Assembly (NCBI GenBank): GCA_021785935.1
Contig: JAJYOG010000006.1
Location: 17,200 to 81,199 of the forward strand
DNA from: Actinomycetes bacterium
GTDB taxonomy: Bacteria > Actinomycetota > Thermoleophilia > BMS3ABIN01
Direction of reading: 5' to 3'
DNA: 64,000 bases
Positions 15,375 through 24,160 of this stretch are shown here, piece after piece. Position 1 is the first letter of the stretch, and the number at the start of each line of letters is the position of its first letter. A program made the position numbers and the translations under genes. The notes beneath the pieces are model-generated. The model was not told the origin of the DNA. It worked only from the letters and a program-made list of their open reading frames with translations, and did no database searches.

Positions 15375-15406
15375 GGGCGGCCGCTCGCAGAGCGGCCGCC
15401 CTTATT
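15375..15406 (+). terminator. Intrinsic terminator of the molybdoenzyme operon
   Basis: A 12-bp perfect GC-rich stem (GGGCGGCCGCTC with GAGCGGCCGCCC), loop GCA, followed by TTATT, 76 nt after the last cytochrome gene. The T-run is short but the stem is very stable. Confidence 0.85.
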
Positions 15407-15462
15407 ACTGCCAAAAAATCCCCCGGCAGTGACTGGACTACTAAGTAAAACTAGCTGCATAG

Positions 15463-15564
15463 ATGCCGCTCCGCCCGAAGCAGGATTACATCCGGCATGC
15501 CGCTCCGCCCGAAGCAGGATTACATCTGGCATACCGCTTCTCCCAGAGCAGGATTACATCCGGC
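15463..15564. repeat. Three tandem 34-bp repeats
   Basis: Units start at 15463, 15497 and 15531. The first two are nearly identical, with core GCCGCTCCGCCCGAAGCAGG followed by ATTACATCCGGC. The third has several changes. The gap 15299-15727 holds the operon terminator, this repeat block, a promoter and a hairpin, and no gene that I can support. The units lack the hairpin symmetry and unique spacers of a CRISPR array. Confidence 0.9.
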
Positions 15565-15625
15565 AGATCCCGGGGAATACTCCTGAAATAGCGATGCGTC
15601 CCCTACAAAACTAATAGGACTACTA

Positions 15626-15654
15626 TTGACGTATTAAAATCCTGCTGTTAACAT
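15626..15654 (+). promoter_or_regulatory. Promoter of the pyrophosphatase gene
   Basis: TTGACG (15626-15631), 17-nt spacer, TAACAT (15649-15654). The expected start site is at about 15661, just before a hairpin with a T-run. Confidence 0.65.
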
Positions 15655-15662
15655 CGCGGCAC

Positions 15663-15693
15663 ATCGCTCACTCGTGGAGCGATTTTTTATTTT
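15663..15693 (+). terminator. Promoter-proximal hairpin with T-run (attenuator or upstream terminator)
   Basis: ATCGCTC (15663-15669) pairs with GAGCGAT (15677-15683), followed by TTTTTATTTT. It has terminator form but lies immediately after the predicted start of transcription, 35 nt before the pyrophosphatase ATG. It could stop read-through from upstream or attenuate the local transcript. Confidence 0.6.
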
Positions 15694-15727
15694 AAGTGAC
15701 CATGATCGATGAGGGACACCGAGACCG

Positions 15728-17386
15728 ATGCTTTCACCTCCAAAAAGAAAGAAAAACGTACATGTGATCGGCCACACGGTGCCCGACACTGATTCCGTCT
15801 GCTCGGCCATCGGCTATGCCCACTTCAAGAATCTGACCGATAAAAGGTTTGTCTTTACCCCGGCGAGAGCCGGACACATCAACGAAGAGACGAATTTCGT
15901 CCTCGACAGGTTCAAGGTTCCCATTCCTCTGGAGGTTGAGAGTCTGAGCTCCACTGTCGACGACCTCGAATTGCACAAACCGATATCGGCGCACGAGCGC
16001 GACTCCGTACACGAGCTGGCGCGGCTCGTTCGCGAAAAGGGCGTGCGCACGCTGCCGGTGGTCGATGACGCCGGGAGGGTTCTGGGGATCCTGGGACTAA
16101 GGGACATCGCCCAGTTCCATATGGCGAGCGCCGGACCGCTGGATCTTTCCGAGACACCCATCAGTCTCGATATCTTTCTCAAGACGCTCGAAGGGCGGGT
16201 AATCAGCAACACCGGCAAGGCGGAGACGCTCAAGGGCCAGGTGCAGATTGCCTCGATGCAGCGCGGCACCCTGCTTAACCTGATGGAGGACGGAGACATC
16301 ATTGTCACCGGCGATCAGCAGGAAGTGCAGCTCGGGTGCATCGAAGCCGGCTGTTCCGCCCTGATTATCACCGACGGCGCCTCGGTTGGCGCCGAGGTCG
16401 TGCGGGCCGCGGATGAAAAGGGCGTGCTGGTGATATCTTCACCCCACCCGGCTTTTGCCACAGTGCAGCTGCTGCTCATGTCCGAGCCGGTTTCCTCAAT
16501 CATGGCGCCGAAACCGGCAACCGTGGGAATGTTCACGCCCATCGCCGACCTGCGCAAGCTGGTGCTGGATTCGGACTATAGATCGGCGATCGTCGCTGAC
16601 AGCGACGATCGCCTCATTGGCTTTGTCACCCGCACCGACCTGCTCGATCCGGTGCGCAAACGCGCCATCCTCGTGGACCATAATGAAATCTCGTTGGCGG
16701 TTGACGGCGTCGAGGAGGCGGAGATCCTGGAGATCATCGATCACCATCGCGTCGGTGATATTTCCACGGCAGCGCCCATCTACGTGCTGAACGATCCAGT
16801 GGGAAGCACCTGTACTATCGTGGCCCGGGAAATGCTTCTCTACCAGATGCAGATTCCAGTTGAGATTGCCGGGCTTCTGCTGTCGGGCATCCTTTCGGAT
16901 ACCCTCACACTGACCCTCTCCACCACGACCGAGCGTGACCGGGAAGTGGCTTTGAAGCTGGCTGAGGTAGCCGGACTTTCCATCGATGACTACGGCCTGG
17001 AGCTAATGCACGCCAGCATCAACATCAAGGGCAAGACCAGCGCCGAGCTGATCGCCGCTGATTTTCGCAAGGTGCTGATCGGTGGCAAGAAACTCGGAAT
17101 TGGGCAAATGATGGTTCTCGATTGCGAGGAAATCGATCTCAGGGAAGCGGAACTGCTGGAGGAGCTCGATCGCCTGCGCCAGGAGCGCGGCTTCGACCTG
17201 TCGGTGATGCTCGTGACCAATCCCCTTAATGCGGAGTTTGAGCGGGTGCTGGCATCCGGGGAGACCTGGATCATCGAAAAGGCTTTCAACTGTGAGGTCA
17301 AGGACGGCACCTGCCGCATCCCCGGCGTTATATCACGCAAGCGGGATTTTATCCCTGCGGTGGGGAAGGTGCTGGGGACGGCGTAA
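15728..17386 (+). CDS. ppaC: Manganese-dependent (family II) inorganic pyrophosphatase with CBS-DRTGG-CBS regulatory insert
   Basis: A 552-aa protein. The N-terminal DHH catalytic block starts with VIGHTVPDTDSVCSAIGYAH. A regulatory insert follows (residues about 65-305) with a CBS motif (EKGVRTLPVVDDAGRVLGIL), a DRTGG-like domain and a second CBS (SAIVADSDDRLIGFVTRTDL). The DHH block then resumes with VDHNE and EIIDHHRVGD, and a DHHA2 domain ends the protein. The metal ligands His/Asp of the DHH signatures are present. Family II enzymes of this long form hydrolyse pyrophosphate and are controlled by adenine nucleotides through the CBS pair. It is transcribed alone, from the promoter at 15626. 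Confidence 0.92.
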   Translation: MLSPPKRKKNVHVIGHTVPDTDSVCSAIGYAHFKNLTDKRFVFTPARAGHINEETNFVLDRFKVPIPLEVESLSSTVDDLELHKPISAHERDSVHELARLVREKGVRTLPVVDDAGRVLGILGLRDIAQFHMASAGPLDLSETPISLDIFLKTLEGRVISNTGKAETLKGQVQIASMQRGTLLNLMEDGDIIVTGDQQEVQLGCIEAGCSALIITDGASVGAEVVRAADEKGVLVISSPHPAFATVQLLLMSEPVSSIMAPKPATVGMFTPIADLRKLVLDSDYRSAIVADSDDRLIGFVTRTDLLDPVRKRAILVDHNEISLAVDGVEEAEILEIIDHHRVGDISTAAPIYVLNDPVGSTCTIVAREMLLYQMQIPVEIAGLLLSGILSDTLTLTLSTTTERDREVALKLAEVAGLSIDDYGLELMHASINIKGKTSAELIAADFRKVLIGGKKLGIGQMMVLDCEEIDLREAELLEELDRLRQERGFDLSVMLVTNPLNAEFERVLASGETWIIEKAFNCEVKDGTCRIPGVISRKRDFIPAVGKVLGTA

Positions 17387-17471
17387 GCCGGGCTTGGCTC
17401 AGTTCCCTCCGTTCGCATGCGCCAGTATCAGAAGTTATGTCCGGCTTCCAGGAAGTTAATACCCTATACGG

Positions 17472-17500
17472 TTCAAAGTTTGCCCCATTTCCTCTAAGAT
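17472..17500 (+). promoter_or_regulatory. Promoter of the SRP RNA gene
   Basis: TTCAAA (17472-17477), 17-nt spacer, TAAGAT (17495-17500). The -10 ends 6 nt before the predicted 5' end of the SRP RNA at 17507. Confidence 0.7.
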
Positions 17501-17506
17501 ACTAGT

Positions 17507-17776
17507 GACCGTGCTAGGCGGGGAGCTAGCGGTGCCCTTTACCCGCAATCCGCTATAGCGGGGCTGAATCCCCACCTTCGGGGCCGATTTGCGGGGTCAG
17601 TGGCCTTGCCGGCGGTGTTGAAGGCCAGGTCCTGCGCAATGGAACGTCGTGAACCCCGTCAGGTCCGGAAGGAAGCAGCGGTAAGCGATCTCTTTCATGT
17701 GCCGCGGGGCTGCCTGGCTGGAGCCTTCTGTCTGGTACACGCCCGTATGTTTGTCTCAACGGTGGGTGCACGGTCA
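17507..17776 (+). ncRNA. ffs: Large-type bacterial signal recognition particle RNA
   Basis: The 5' part CCGTGCTAGGCGGGGAGCTA, then GCGGTGCCC and CAATCCGCTATAGCGGGG, is the Alu-domain sequence known from Gram-positive 6S-type SRP RNA. The S-domain core GTCAGGTCCGGAAGGAAGCA at 17658-17677 is the Ffh-binding region. The ends GACCGTGC (17507-17514) and GCACGGTC (17768-17775) pair to close the molecule, about 270 nt in all. It targets nascent membrane and secreted proteins together with Ffh. It lies just before dnaX-ybaB-recR, a common neighbourhood in Gram-positive bacteria. Confidence 0.92.
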
Positions 17777-17792
17777 TATTAAATGCTTTAAT

Positions 17793-17856
17793 AGGAGTCA
17801 TGGACTTTCAGCGTTGACTCATCTAGCTTGTCAAAAGCTGGAAGGCTGTGACTCCT
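17793..17856 (+). other. Inverted repeat between SRP RNA and dnaX
   Basis: AGGAGTCA (17793-17800) pairs with TGACTCCT (17849-17856), which is followed by GAAAAAAAC; a second GTTGACTC lies inside. It may form a leader hairpin for dnaX. There is no T-run on the plus strand, so it is not a typical terminator. Confidence 0.45.
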
Positions 17857-17887
17857 GAAAAAAACATTAAGACGACCGGACGCCCGC

Positions 17888-19699
17888 ATGCCGCACATCT
17901 CACTGTACAGAAAATACAGGCCTGCATCCTTTGATCAAGTCATGGGTCAGGAGCATGTGACCCGTACACTGGTGAACGCCATCGAGTCGGGGAAGATCAG
18001 CCACGCCTATCTGTTTGCGGGATCTCGCGGGACCGGCAAGACCTCGACCGCCAAGTTGCTGGCCAAGGCGCTCAATTGCGCCGAGGGGCCGACCGCGAAT
18101 CCGTGTGGTGTTTGCGAGAGCTGCGTCTCCATCGGCGCCGGTTCTTCGCTCGATGTCATTGAGATGGACGCCGCCAGCAACCGCGGCATCGATGACATCC
18201 GCGACATCCGCGATAAGGTCGCCTTCGCCACCGTTGAGGGCAAGTACAAGGTTTACATCCTCGATGAGGCCCACATGCTCACCAAGGAAGCGTCTAATGC
18301 GTTCCTCAAGGTGCTGGAGGAGCCCCCGGGGCACGTGATCTTTGTGCTCTGCACGACCGAGGCGCACAAGGTTATTCCCACAATACAGTCAAGATGTCAA
18401 AGATTCGAGTTCCGCCGGCCGGACGCGGGCATGGTGCTGGAAGTGCTTAGGGGCATAGCTCAAGCCGAGGAGATCGAGATCGATGACGCCGGTCTTGCGG
18501 CCATTGCCCGCAGCTCGGCGGGAGCCTTCCGCGACGCCATCGGCGCCCTCGACCAGCTTGCCACCTATTGTGGCAAGAAGATCGACCTCGCCGACGTGCT
18601 TTCGATGCTGGGTGTTGTCGAGTCGGAGCTGCTCTTTGAGGCTGTCGATATCGCCGCGGCTAATGATTCGCGCAGCGCCCTCCTTTTCGTGCATCGCCTG
18701 GCGGAGCAGGGCAAGGATTTTCACCAGTTCGCGCAAGAGCTGGTTGGCCATCTGCGCAACATCTTTTTGTTGCAGCAACTCGACGACTACCCTCCCGGCA
18801 TCATCACCGCCGCGGATGAGGATTATTCCCGCCTCAAGGGCCAGGCGCGCCTGATGGCGCCGTACCGGGTTGTCCATTTTATTGAACTGCTCACCGAGGC
18901 CCAGGCCGAGATGAAGCTGGGCAGCGATCCCCGGCTGCAGCTGGAGCTGGCGTTCGTGAAGATGACGCGGCCCGAGGTCGACATGTCGACCAAATCTATC
19001 CTCTTCCGGCTGGATCAGATTGAAAGCGGGAGTGCCGGGATGATGGGTAGAGCGCAGGGGATGAGGGCGCGTACCGGCAATACTCAGGCTGGCGATACGC
19101 GGCTGGCGCCAGCGGATACAGAGCCGGTAGATACACATGTCGATGCGCCGGCGAGTTCACTGGCTGATCCGCCGGCTGACGTACAGGCCGACGCCCCGAA
19201 AGATGCGCGGGCGGATGCCCCGGCGGGTGCGCAAGCTGACGTCCAGGTTGGTATGCATGCGGATTCGAAGGTGGATACACCCGCTCTGGAGCCAGAAGCG
19301 GCGGGTACGCAAATCGCGGAAGGCGCGCTCACCCTCGACAAGATCGTTCGCGCCTGGAGCGTCATCCTCGACCTGGTCAAGAAGAAAAAGATTCCCCTCC
19401 ACTCATTGCTGCTGGAGGCCCGTCCAGTGGATCTTGACGGCAAGGTGCTGACATTGGGTTTCCCGGCTGGGTCCGAGTTTCATAAAGCCCAGGTAGAGAA
19501 GCCGAACTATCAGGAGGTAATCACGGACGTCCTCGGGGAGATAACCGGCGTTTCATTGAAAGTGAAATGTGTGATCAGCGAAACGGGCAAGGCCGGGGCC
19601 ACGATAGAACCTCAGCCGGGCCGGGAAAAGGACGGACCGACCGCCGATGAACTCATCGAGATGTTCAAGGCGGAGCTGGATGCTGAGGAAATTCCTTAG
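17888..19699 (+). CDS. dnaX: DNA polymerase III subunit gamma/tau
   Basis: A 603-aa clamp-loader subunit. It begins [20 protein letters not shown] and has Walker [12 protein letters not shown], the zinc-binding Cys cluster [16 protein letters not shown], Walker [10 protein letters not shown], and sensor/arginine-finger region [11 protein letters not shown]. Residues of about 375-475 form a low-complexity linker of Asp/Ala/Pro-rich repeats ([20 protein letters not shown]). A conserved C-terminal tau-like domain follows ([20 protein letters not shown]). The gene follows the SRP RNA and precedes ybaB and recR, the usual order. No clear frameshift signal for a separate gamma form was noticed. Confidence 0.95.
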   Translation: MPHISLYRKYRPASFDQVMGQEHVTRTLVNAIESGKISHAYLFAGSRGTGKTSTAKLLAKALNCAEGPTANPCGVCESCVSIGAGSSLDVIEMDAASNRGIDDIRDIRDKVAFATVEGKYKVYILDEAHMLTKEASNAFLKVLEEPPGHVIFVLCTTEAHKVIPTIQSRCQRFEFRRPDAGMVLEVLRGIAQAEEIEIDDAGLAAIARSSAGAFRDAIGALDQLATYCGKKIDLADVLSMLGVVESELLFEAVDIAAANDSRSALLFVHRLAEQGKDFHQFAQELVGHLRNIFLLQQLDDYPPGIITAADEDYSRLKGQARLMAPYRVVHFIELLTEAQAEMKLGSDPRLQLELAFVKMTRPEVDMSTKSILFRLDQIESGSAGMMGRAQGMRARTGNTQAGDTRLAPADTEPVDTHVDAPASSLADPPADVQADAPKDARADAPAGAQADVQVGMHADSKVDTPALEPEAAGTQIAEGALTLDKIVRAWSVILDLVKKKKIPLHSLLLEARPVDLDGKVLTLGFPAGSEFHKAQVEKPNYQEVITDVLGEITGVSLKVKCVISETGKAGATIEPQPGREKDGPTADELIEMFKAELDAEEIP

Positions 19700-19718
19700 A
19701 GCTGAAAGGAGTACGCTC

Positions 19719-20030
19719 GTGCAAAACATGAACAAGATGATGAAACAGGTTCAACAGATGCAAAAGCAGATGGTCAAAGCCCAGGAAGAGCTGGCGGGCA
19801 TGGAGGTCGAAGCCAGCGCCGGTGGTGGTATGGTCACGGTCAAGGTGAGCGGCGATCTCAAGATCAATAGCGTCAAGATCGATCCCGGCGCGGTCGACCC
19901 CGACGACGTCGAGATGCTCGAGGACATGGTGCTGGCCGCCACCAATGAAGCCCTGCGCTCGGCTCAGGAGCTGGCGTCTAACAAGATGAGCGGGCTCACC
20001 GGCGGGCTCAATATCCCGGGGCTGATGTAG
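19719..20030 (+). CDS. ybaB: YbaB/EbfC nucleoid-associated protein
   Basis: A 103-aa protein with the family pattern [20 protein letters not shown] and [19 protein letters not shown]. The start is GTG 19719, 7 nt after GAAAGGAG. Members bind DNA as dimers with a tweezer-like shape and affect nucleoid organisation. It sits 19 nt after dnaX and before recR, the conserved dnaX-ybaB-recR order. Confidence 0.93.
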   Translation: MQNMNKMMKQVQQMQKQMVKAQEELAGMEVEASAGGGMVTVKVSGDLKINSVKIDPGAVDPDDVEMLEDMVLAATNEALRSAQELASNKMSGLTGGLNIPGLM

Positions 20031-20073
20031 GGATCGTGCGCCAGGAAACGAAAATTACACGTAGCAGCAACGT

Positions 20074-20100
20074 GATAATTAAGTATTGTGTCCCCGAATT
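20074..20100. repeat. Dispersed GGGGACACAATACT repeat, single arm
   Basis: One copy, in the reverse orientation, of the window-wide intergenic repeat (AATTAAGTATTGTGTCCCCG variant). It lies between ybaB and recR, 17 nt before the recR start, where a ribosome site would be expected. Confidence 0.85.
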
Positions 20101-20117
20101 AGTACCGAATTAGTGAT

Positions 20118-20708
20118 TTGTTTCCCGCACCGGTAGAACAACTGATCTCCGAGTTTTCGAAGCTGCCTGGCATCGGCAGGCGTTCGGCTCAACGCATCAC
20201 CTTTTTTCTGCTAAGGAAAACCCGCGACGATGCAGTGGCGCTCGCCGAGGCCATCATCGACCTCAAGGACAAGATTCATTTCTGCGCCCAGTGTTTCAAC
20301 TTCACCGATGAAGAGTTATGTGTTTTCTGCCGTGATGCCCGCCGCGACAGGTCACTCATCTGCGTGGTGGAGGAGCCCAGCGACATTATCTCAATTGAAA
20401 AGGGCGGTGAATACCGCGGCCTTTATCACGTGCTCGGCGGCGCGCTTTCACCGCTGGACGGTGTTGATCCCGAGCACCTGCGCATCAGGGAGCTAATCGA
20501 GCGGATCGAAGCGGGAGGCGTCACCGAAGTCATCATGGCAACCAACCCCAACACTACTGGAGAGTCAACCGCAATTTATCTGGCCGATATCCTTCGCGGC
20601 AAGGTGAGGGTGACGCGGCTCGCCAGCGGCCTTCCCGTCGGCGCCGACCTCGAGTACGCCGACGAAGCCACGGTCAGCCGGGCGCTTCTCGGACGCAGGG
20701 AGATGTAG
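20118..20708 (+). CDS. recR: Recombination mediator RecR
   Basis: A 196-aa protein. An N-terminal helix-hairpin-helix (ISEFSKLPGIGRRSAQRITF) is followed by the zinc finger CAQCFNFTDEELCVFC and a Toprim domain (VVEEPSDIISIEKGGEYRGL, then VTEVIMATNPNTTGESTAIY). RecR works with RecF/RecO to load RecA at gaps. The only suitable start is TTG 20118. It has no Shine-Dalgarno sequence, because a dispersed repeat occupies the upstream bases. The length is normal, so the gene looks intact despite that insertion. Confidence 0.94.
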   Translation: MFPAPVEQLISEFSKLPGIGRRSAQRITFFLLRKTRDDAVALAEAIIDLKDKIHFCAQCFNFTDEELCVFCRDARRDRSLICVVEEPSDIISIEKGGEYRGLYHVLGGALSPLDGVDPEHLRIRELIERIEAGGVTEVIMATNPNTTGESTAIYLADILRGKVRVTRLASGLPVGADLEYADEATVSRALLGRREM

Positions 20709-20715
20709 TTAATTC

Positions 20716-21030
20716 ATGAGACGATTCTGGTTCAATCTGATCTGGTACCTGGTGGCCGTGGTCATCGCTGATCTGCTGCCGATAGGGATTTTCTACAGGC
20801 TGCACACTATCGGGGGCATGGGCAGCGCGTTGCCGCAGATCGTTGCCTCCGCCCTCTTCTTCATCCTGATCTGCATTCAGGCTTTTGCCCATCTGCACCA
20901 GATGAACAAGCGATTCCCCGATCAGGAAGATCGAAACGTCTGGACAACCATGATCGTAACCGGCCTCGTCGTCCTGACCTTCTGGCTTATCATCGCCGGC
21001 CTGATTTTCTGGGCGACCAGCAGCGCCTAG
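20716..21030 (+). CDS. Small three-helix membrane protein
   Basis: A 104-aa protein with three hydrophobic segments (about residues 5-27, 40-62 and 78-102) and a short polar loop HLHQMNKRFPDQEDRNVW. It starts 7 nt after recR and is probably co-transcribed with it. No family is recognised. Confidence 0.6.
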   Translation: MRRFWFNLIWYLVAVVIADLLPIGIFYRLHTIGGMGSALPQIVASALFFILICIQAFAHLHQMNKRFPDQEDRNVWTTMIVTGLVVLTFWLIIAGLIFWATSSA

Positions 21031-21118
21031 AAAAAGCCCATTCACAAGATAGATAATCGCGGCGGAGGATATCGTAAGCCCGGCCGCGCTTTCGCGATCA
21101 GGCATTTTGCATTCGCGA

Positions 21119-21985
21119 TCAGGCCTTAAAATAGAACCAGCCGTTGCCCGCCTTCTTTTTTCTTACCATGTGCTCCGCCACCATCTGCTCCAGCCGCTCT
21201 TCGGCCTCAACCATCGAAAGTGAAAAAACCTCGGCCACCTCGCGCGCTGCCACTTTTCCATATTTTCCGATGAAGCCCAGGATGCTTTGTTCGTCAGAAG
21301 TGATAGTTCGCGCCGTGAGTTCACCGTCCGCCAGCTCTTCGAATATCTGCTCAAACTCGCGGAAACCCTGATATCCGTGCAAGATTTCTTCCACGCCGCC
21401 GCGGGTGCGGATGACAAATGTGGGAAAACCGGAAACGCCCTTTTCCCGTGCATCCATCAGGTCTTGCAGAAATGCGAGTTCGGCTGAGCCGTTGTCTATG
21501 TCCGCAAGCAGCTGTTCCCGATCGAGACCCGTCTCTTCGGTGAGCCGCGCCTGGACGTTGAGCCTGTGGATCGGCAAGCGCTCGGCGGCGGCTGCTTCGC
21601 GCATGCGGCGCAGGAAACTTTCGGCCAGATCGGGGTCCTGAAATTCTGCCGCCTTGAAGGCGATATTCGCCGGCCAGGTCGAGCGGAACTCATCCTTCAT
21701 ATCAATAAAAACATTGGCATCAACCGGCATGCCGTGGCGCGCGGAAGCCTCACGCCAATGCTCGGCAACCTGCCGGTACATCTCCGGTCCACCAATCTGG
21801 TTGAGCGGATCGTGGAAATGCCTGGTGTCCTTGACCAGGCCACCCATCTTGAAACTGATCCGGATCTGGTGTTCGTACACCTCCCTGATGCGGCGCAGGA
21901 CCGGCTCCGATCCCCAGCACCAGGTGCAGTAGGGATCGGTGTAAGAGATAATCTCCAGGATGGGTGTTGCTTCAGACGACGTCAT
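21119..21985 (-). CDS. DsbA/FrnE-like thioredoxin-fold protein with C-terminal winged helix
   Basis: A 288-aa cytoplasmic protein without signal peptide. The N-terminus ISYTDPYCTWCWGSEPVLRR holds a CxxC redox motif typical of DsbA-family (PF01323/PF13743) proteins such as FrnE or YjbH. GVSGFPTFVI carries the cis-Pro. The last 70 residues look like a small winged helix (GKYGKVAAREVAEVFSLSMV, then EAEERLEQMVAEHMVRKK). Its start overlaps the end of the multicopper oxidase gene by 14 nt, so the two form an operon. A role in thiol or copper-linked redox balance is inferred from that. Confidence 0.8.
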   Translation of the reverse strand: MTSSEATPILEIISYTDPYCTWCWGSEPVLRRIREVYEHQIRISFKMGGLVKDTRHFHDPLNQIGGPEMYRQVAEHWREASARHGMPVDANVFIDMKDEFRSTWPANIAFKAAEFQDPDLAESFLRRMREAAAAERLPIHRLNVQARLTEETGLDREQLLADIDNGSAELAFLQDLMDAREKGVSGFPTFVIRTRGGVEEILHGYQGFREFEQIFEELADGELTARTITSDEQSILGFIGKYGKVAAREVAEVFSLSMVEAEERLEQMVAEHMVRKKKAGNGWFYFKA

Positions 21986-23744
21986 ATGGCCTCATCATTT
22001 CGTTGTCCTCATGCTCAAGTATGTGGCAGTGGTAAACATAGCGCGCCGGCGCTTTGGCGCCTGATGGCAGATCGAACTTAGCTATCAGGCGCACTATCTC
22101 CAGCGGCCCCGACTGCACGGTGTCCTTCCAGCCAGATTCTTCGGGTCTGGGCGGTACCGGCGGCCCGGTCAAGAAATCAGCGAATGAAGGGCGAGGGCTG
22201 GAGCCGGTCCTCCATGCGTACCAGGGGTTAAAGAAGCTGTTGCCGTCGAGGGCCTGGCGGTTGAGAACCTGGAACTGGACCAGGTGAAGATGGATGGGGT
22301 GATTCATCAGCGTCGCGTTATAAACCTCCCAAATCTCCGTGGTTCCGGCCTTGGGTTGCTCCTCCACCGGGTCAGCGAAGTACCTGGCGTTGATGAGCAG
22401 ACTGGTCATGCCGGTGCGGGGTTCGCCGCCAAGGTCCGGATCTACGGTCTCCGAGGCGGGAACCTGGTTCTCGTACAGAACAATCTCTCTTGCTGGAATA
22501 CCGGGGGTCGCGGCAAGCGCGGCAATGGGCGGCAGCACCAGGCGTGCCGGTGGGCTGGAGTCGGTGGCGCCGTTCAGCGGCTTGCTAACCCGGAATTGCA
22601 TGATTTCGGAGAGGCTGGGGCCTCCCCCTTCGGGGAGAGGCGCAGCGGCATCGTTCCTGAGAGTAATATTAGCAGTTTCCATCCCTGAAAAATCGACCAT
22701 CAGGTCATAGCGCTCGGCTGGAGCAATCAGCAAACGGTTCATCTCCGCGGGCTTGGCGAGGAGCCCTCCGTCTGACCCGATTATGTTGAACGGTATCTGC
22801 TTGCCCGCGGCGGTCTCCAGTCTGAGATTGTAATAGCGCGCCTGTGAAGCATTGAGGAGGCGCAGGCGGTAGCGGCGGGGCTCGACTTCCAGATACGGAA
22901 ATGCCTTGCCGTTGACGATAGCGATATCACCGAAAAAATGGGGGTTCCAGACAGGATGCACGGCGGTGTTGCCCCGGAGCGGATAGTGCAGTGACCCGTC
23001 AGCGTTGATCATTCTGTCCTGGATCATGATCGGAATTTCGTAATCCCCCCGAGGGAGATCGAGCTTATCCTCAGTCTCATCCCTGATGATGTAAAAACCG
23101 GCGAGGCCCATATAGACGTTTAACCGCGTGATCCCCATGGCATGATCGTGGTACCAAAGGGTGGCCGCCTGCTGGGAGTTGGGATAAACATAATCACCGG
23201 CGCTGTAATCAGGGCCGACGGTAGCGCCGCCGGGTGACGCCCACGCCTCTGGCTGGCCGTCGGACTGTGGTGGTGTATGGCCTCCATGCAGGTGCGTTAC
23301 CGTGCGTACTTCGGGATACTGCATTCCGTGATCGATCGATGAATCAATGGCATCGCGGAGCGGATGGGTTTTTGGGAGGGCATCGTTGATCCACTTGATC
23401 CGTACCGGCCGGCCCGCACGTGCCTCGATTGTCGGCCCCGGAGTATTGCCGCCGTAACCCCAAACCGTGGAGGCAGGCAGCTGTGAATGCAACTGCTGCT
23501 GAAATTGGGAGATGCCAATTTCGTAGTAATCGCTGCCTGTGAAGGCTTCGGTATCGGGCGTCAGCACGGGCGGCACCGGCAGCGGATCGTTGAATCTGTC
23601 GATGACGGCTGGAAGCCGGAATTGCGGCGCGACGGTGTCGGCGGTAGAACCGGCATTGCCGCAGCCCAGGGTTAATTCCCACGGCAACAACAGTCCGGCT
23701 CCCGCCATTGAGCCGAGTTGAAGGAATCTCCTCCGTGTGATCAT
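21972..23744 (-). CDS. Multicopper oxidase (CotA/CueO-like), Tat exported
   Basis: A 590-aa protein starting with the twin-arginine signal MITRRRFLQLGSMAGAGLLL; a Cys in LTLGCG just after could act as a lipidation site. All four copper motifs are present: HLHGGH, WYHDHAMG, HPIHLH and HCHILEHEDNEMM, which bind the type 1 and the trinuclear copper sites. The length and motifs match the spore-coat/bilirubin-oxidase group. It oxidises phenols or metal ions with oxygen as acceptor. This suggests at least occasional oxygen exposure in an otherwise anaerobic-looking gene set. Confidence 0.92.
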   Translation of the reverse strand: MITRRRFLQLGSMAGAGLLLPWELTLGCGNAGSTADTVAPQFRLPAVIDRFNDPLPVPPVLTPDTEAFTGSDYYEIGISQFQQQLHSQLPASTVWGYGGNTPGPTIEARAGRPVRIKWINDALPKTHPLRDAIDSSIDHGMQYPEVRTVTHLHGGHTPPQSDGQPEAWASPGGATVGPDYSAGDYVYPNSQQAATLWYHDHAMGITRLNVYMGLAGFYIIRDETEDKLDLPRGDYEIPIMIQDRMINADGSLHYPLRGNTAVHPVWNPHFFGDIAIVNGKAFPYLEVEPRRYRLRLLNASQARYYNLRLETAAGKQIPFNIIGSDGGLLAKPAEMNRLLIAPAERYDLMVDFSGMETANITLRNDAAAPLPEGGGPSLSEIMQFRVSKPLNGATDSSPPARLVLPPIAALAATPGIPAREIVLYENQVPASETVDPDLGGEPRTGMTSLLINARYFADPVEEQPKAGTTEIWEVYNATLMNHPIHLHLVQFQVLNRQALDGNSFFNPWYAWRTGSSPRPSFADFLTGPPVPPRPEESGWKDTVQSGPLEIVRLIAKFDLPSGAKAPARYVYHCHILEHEDNEMMRPYDVV

Positions 23745-23867
23745 AGATTTCTTTTACCTCTTTTAGGCATTGATTAACATTTTTCAACTATGGGTAACCA
23801 ATAGCCCACTAGAAAATCCGGGCTGGCAAACGCTCTTCCTTGCCGCCGGTGTCCGAAAGGAGTGGCT

Positions 23868-24155
23868 ATGCCGGTGTATGTGGCGCTGAGCAATCTCACT
23901 GAAGAGGGCAGCAAGACCATCAAGAAAAATCCGGATAGGATCAAGGAAGTGAACAAGGACGTCGAGGCGATGGGCGTGAAGATTCTGGTCCAGTACGCGC
24001 TTCTGGGCCAATACGATTTCATCAACATTCTCGAGGCGCCGGACAACGACACCATCGTCAGGATGTCGGTCGAGATCGGCTCGCGGGGTTCCGTTCAGAT
24101 GCAGACGATGCCGGCTGTGCCGATTGACCAGCTAATCTCAGACCTTAAGGAGTAG
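23868..24155 (+). CDS. GYD-domain protein
   Basis: About 95 aa, with the pattern PVYVALSNLTEEGSKTIKKN and QYALLGQYDFINILEAPDND. The YDF segment corresponds to the GYD motif of PF08734, small ferredoxin-fold proteins of unknown role. ATG 23868 is 5 nt after AAAGGAG; an in-frame GTG at 23862 is less well placed. The gene is transcribed away from the multicopper oxidase and shares its stop region with the ribosome site of the next small gene. Confidence 0.85.
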   Translation: MPVYVALSNLTEEGSKTIKKNPDRIKEVNKDVEAMGVKILVQYALLGQYDFINILEAPDNDTIVRMSVEIGSRGSVQMQTMPAVPIDQLISDLKE

Positions 24156-24160
24156 GTGCC

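Noticed and set aside
15463..15564. CRISPR array
   Set aside because: Units are contiguous with no unique spacers, and no cas genes are present.
21091..21124. Direct repeat TTCGCGATCAGGC twice at the end of the DsbA-like gene
   Set aside because: Short, two copies only; likely a chance local duplication.
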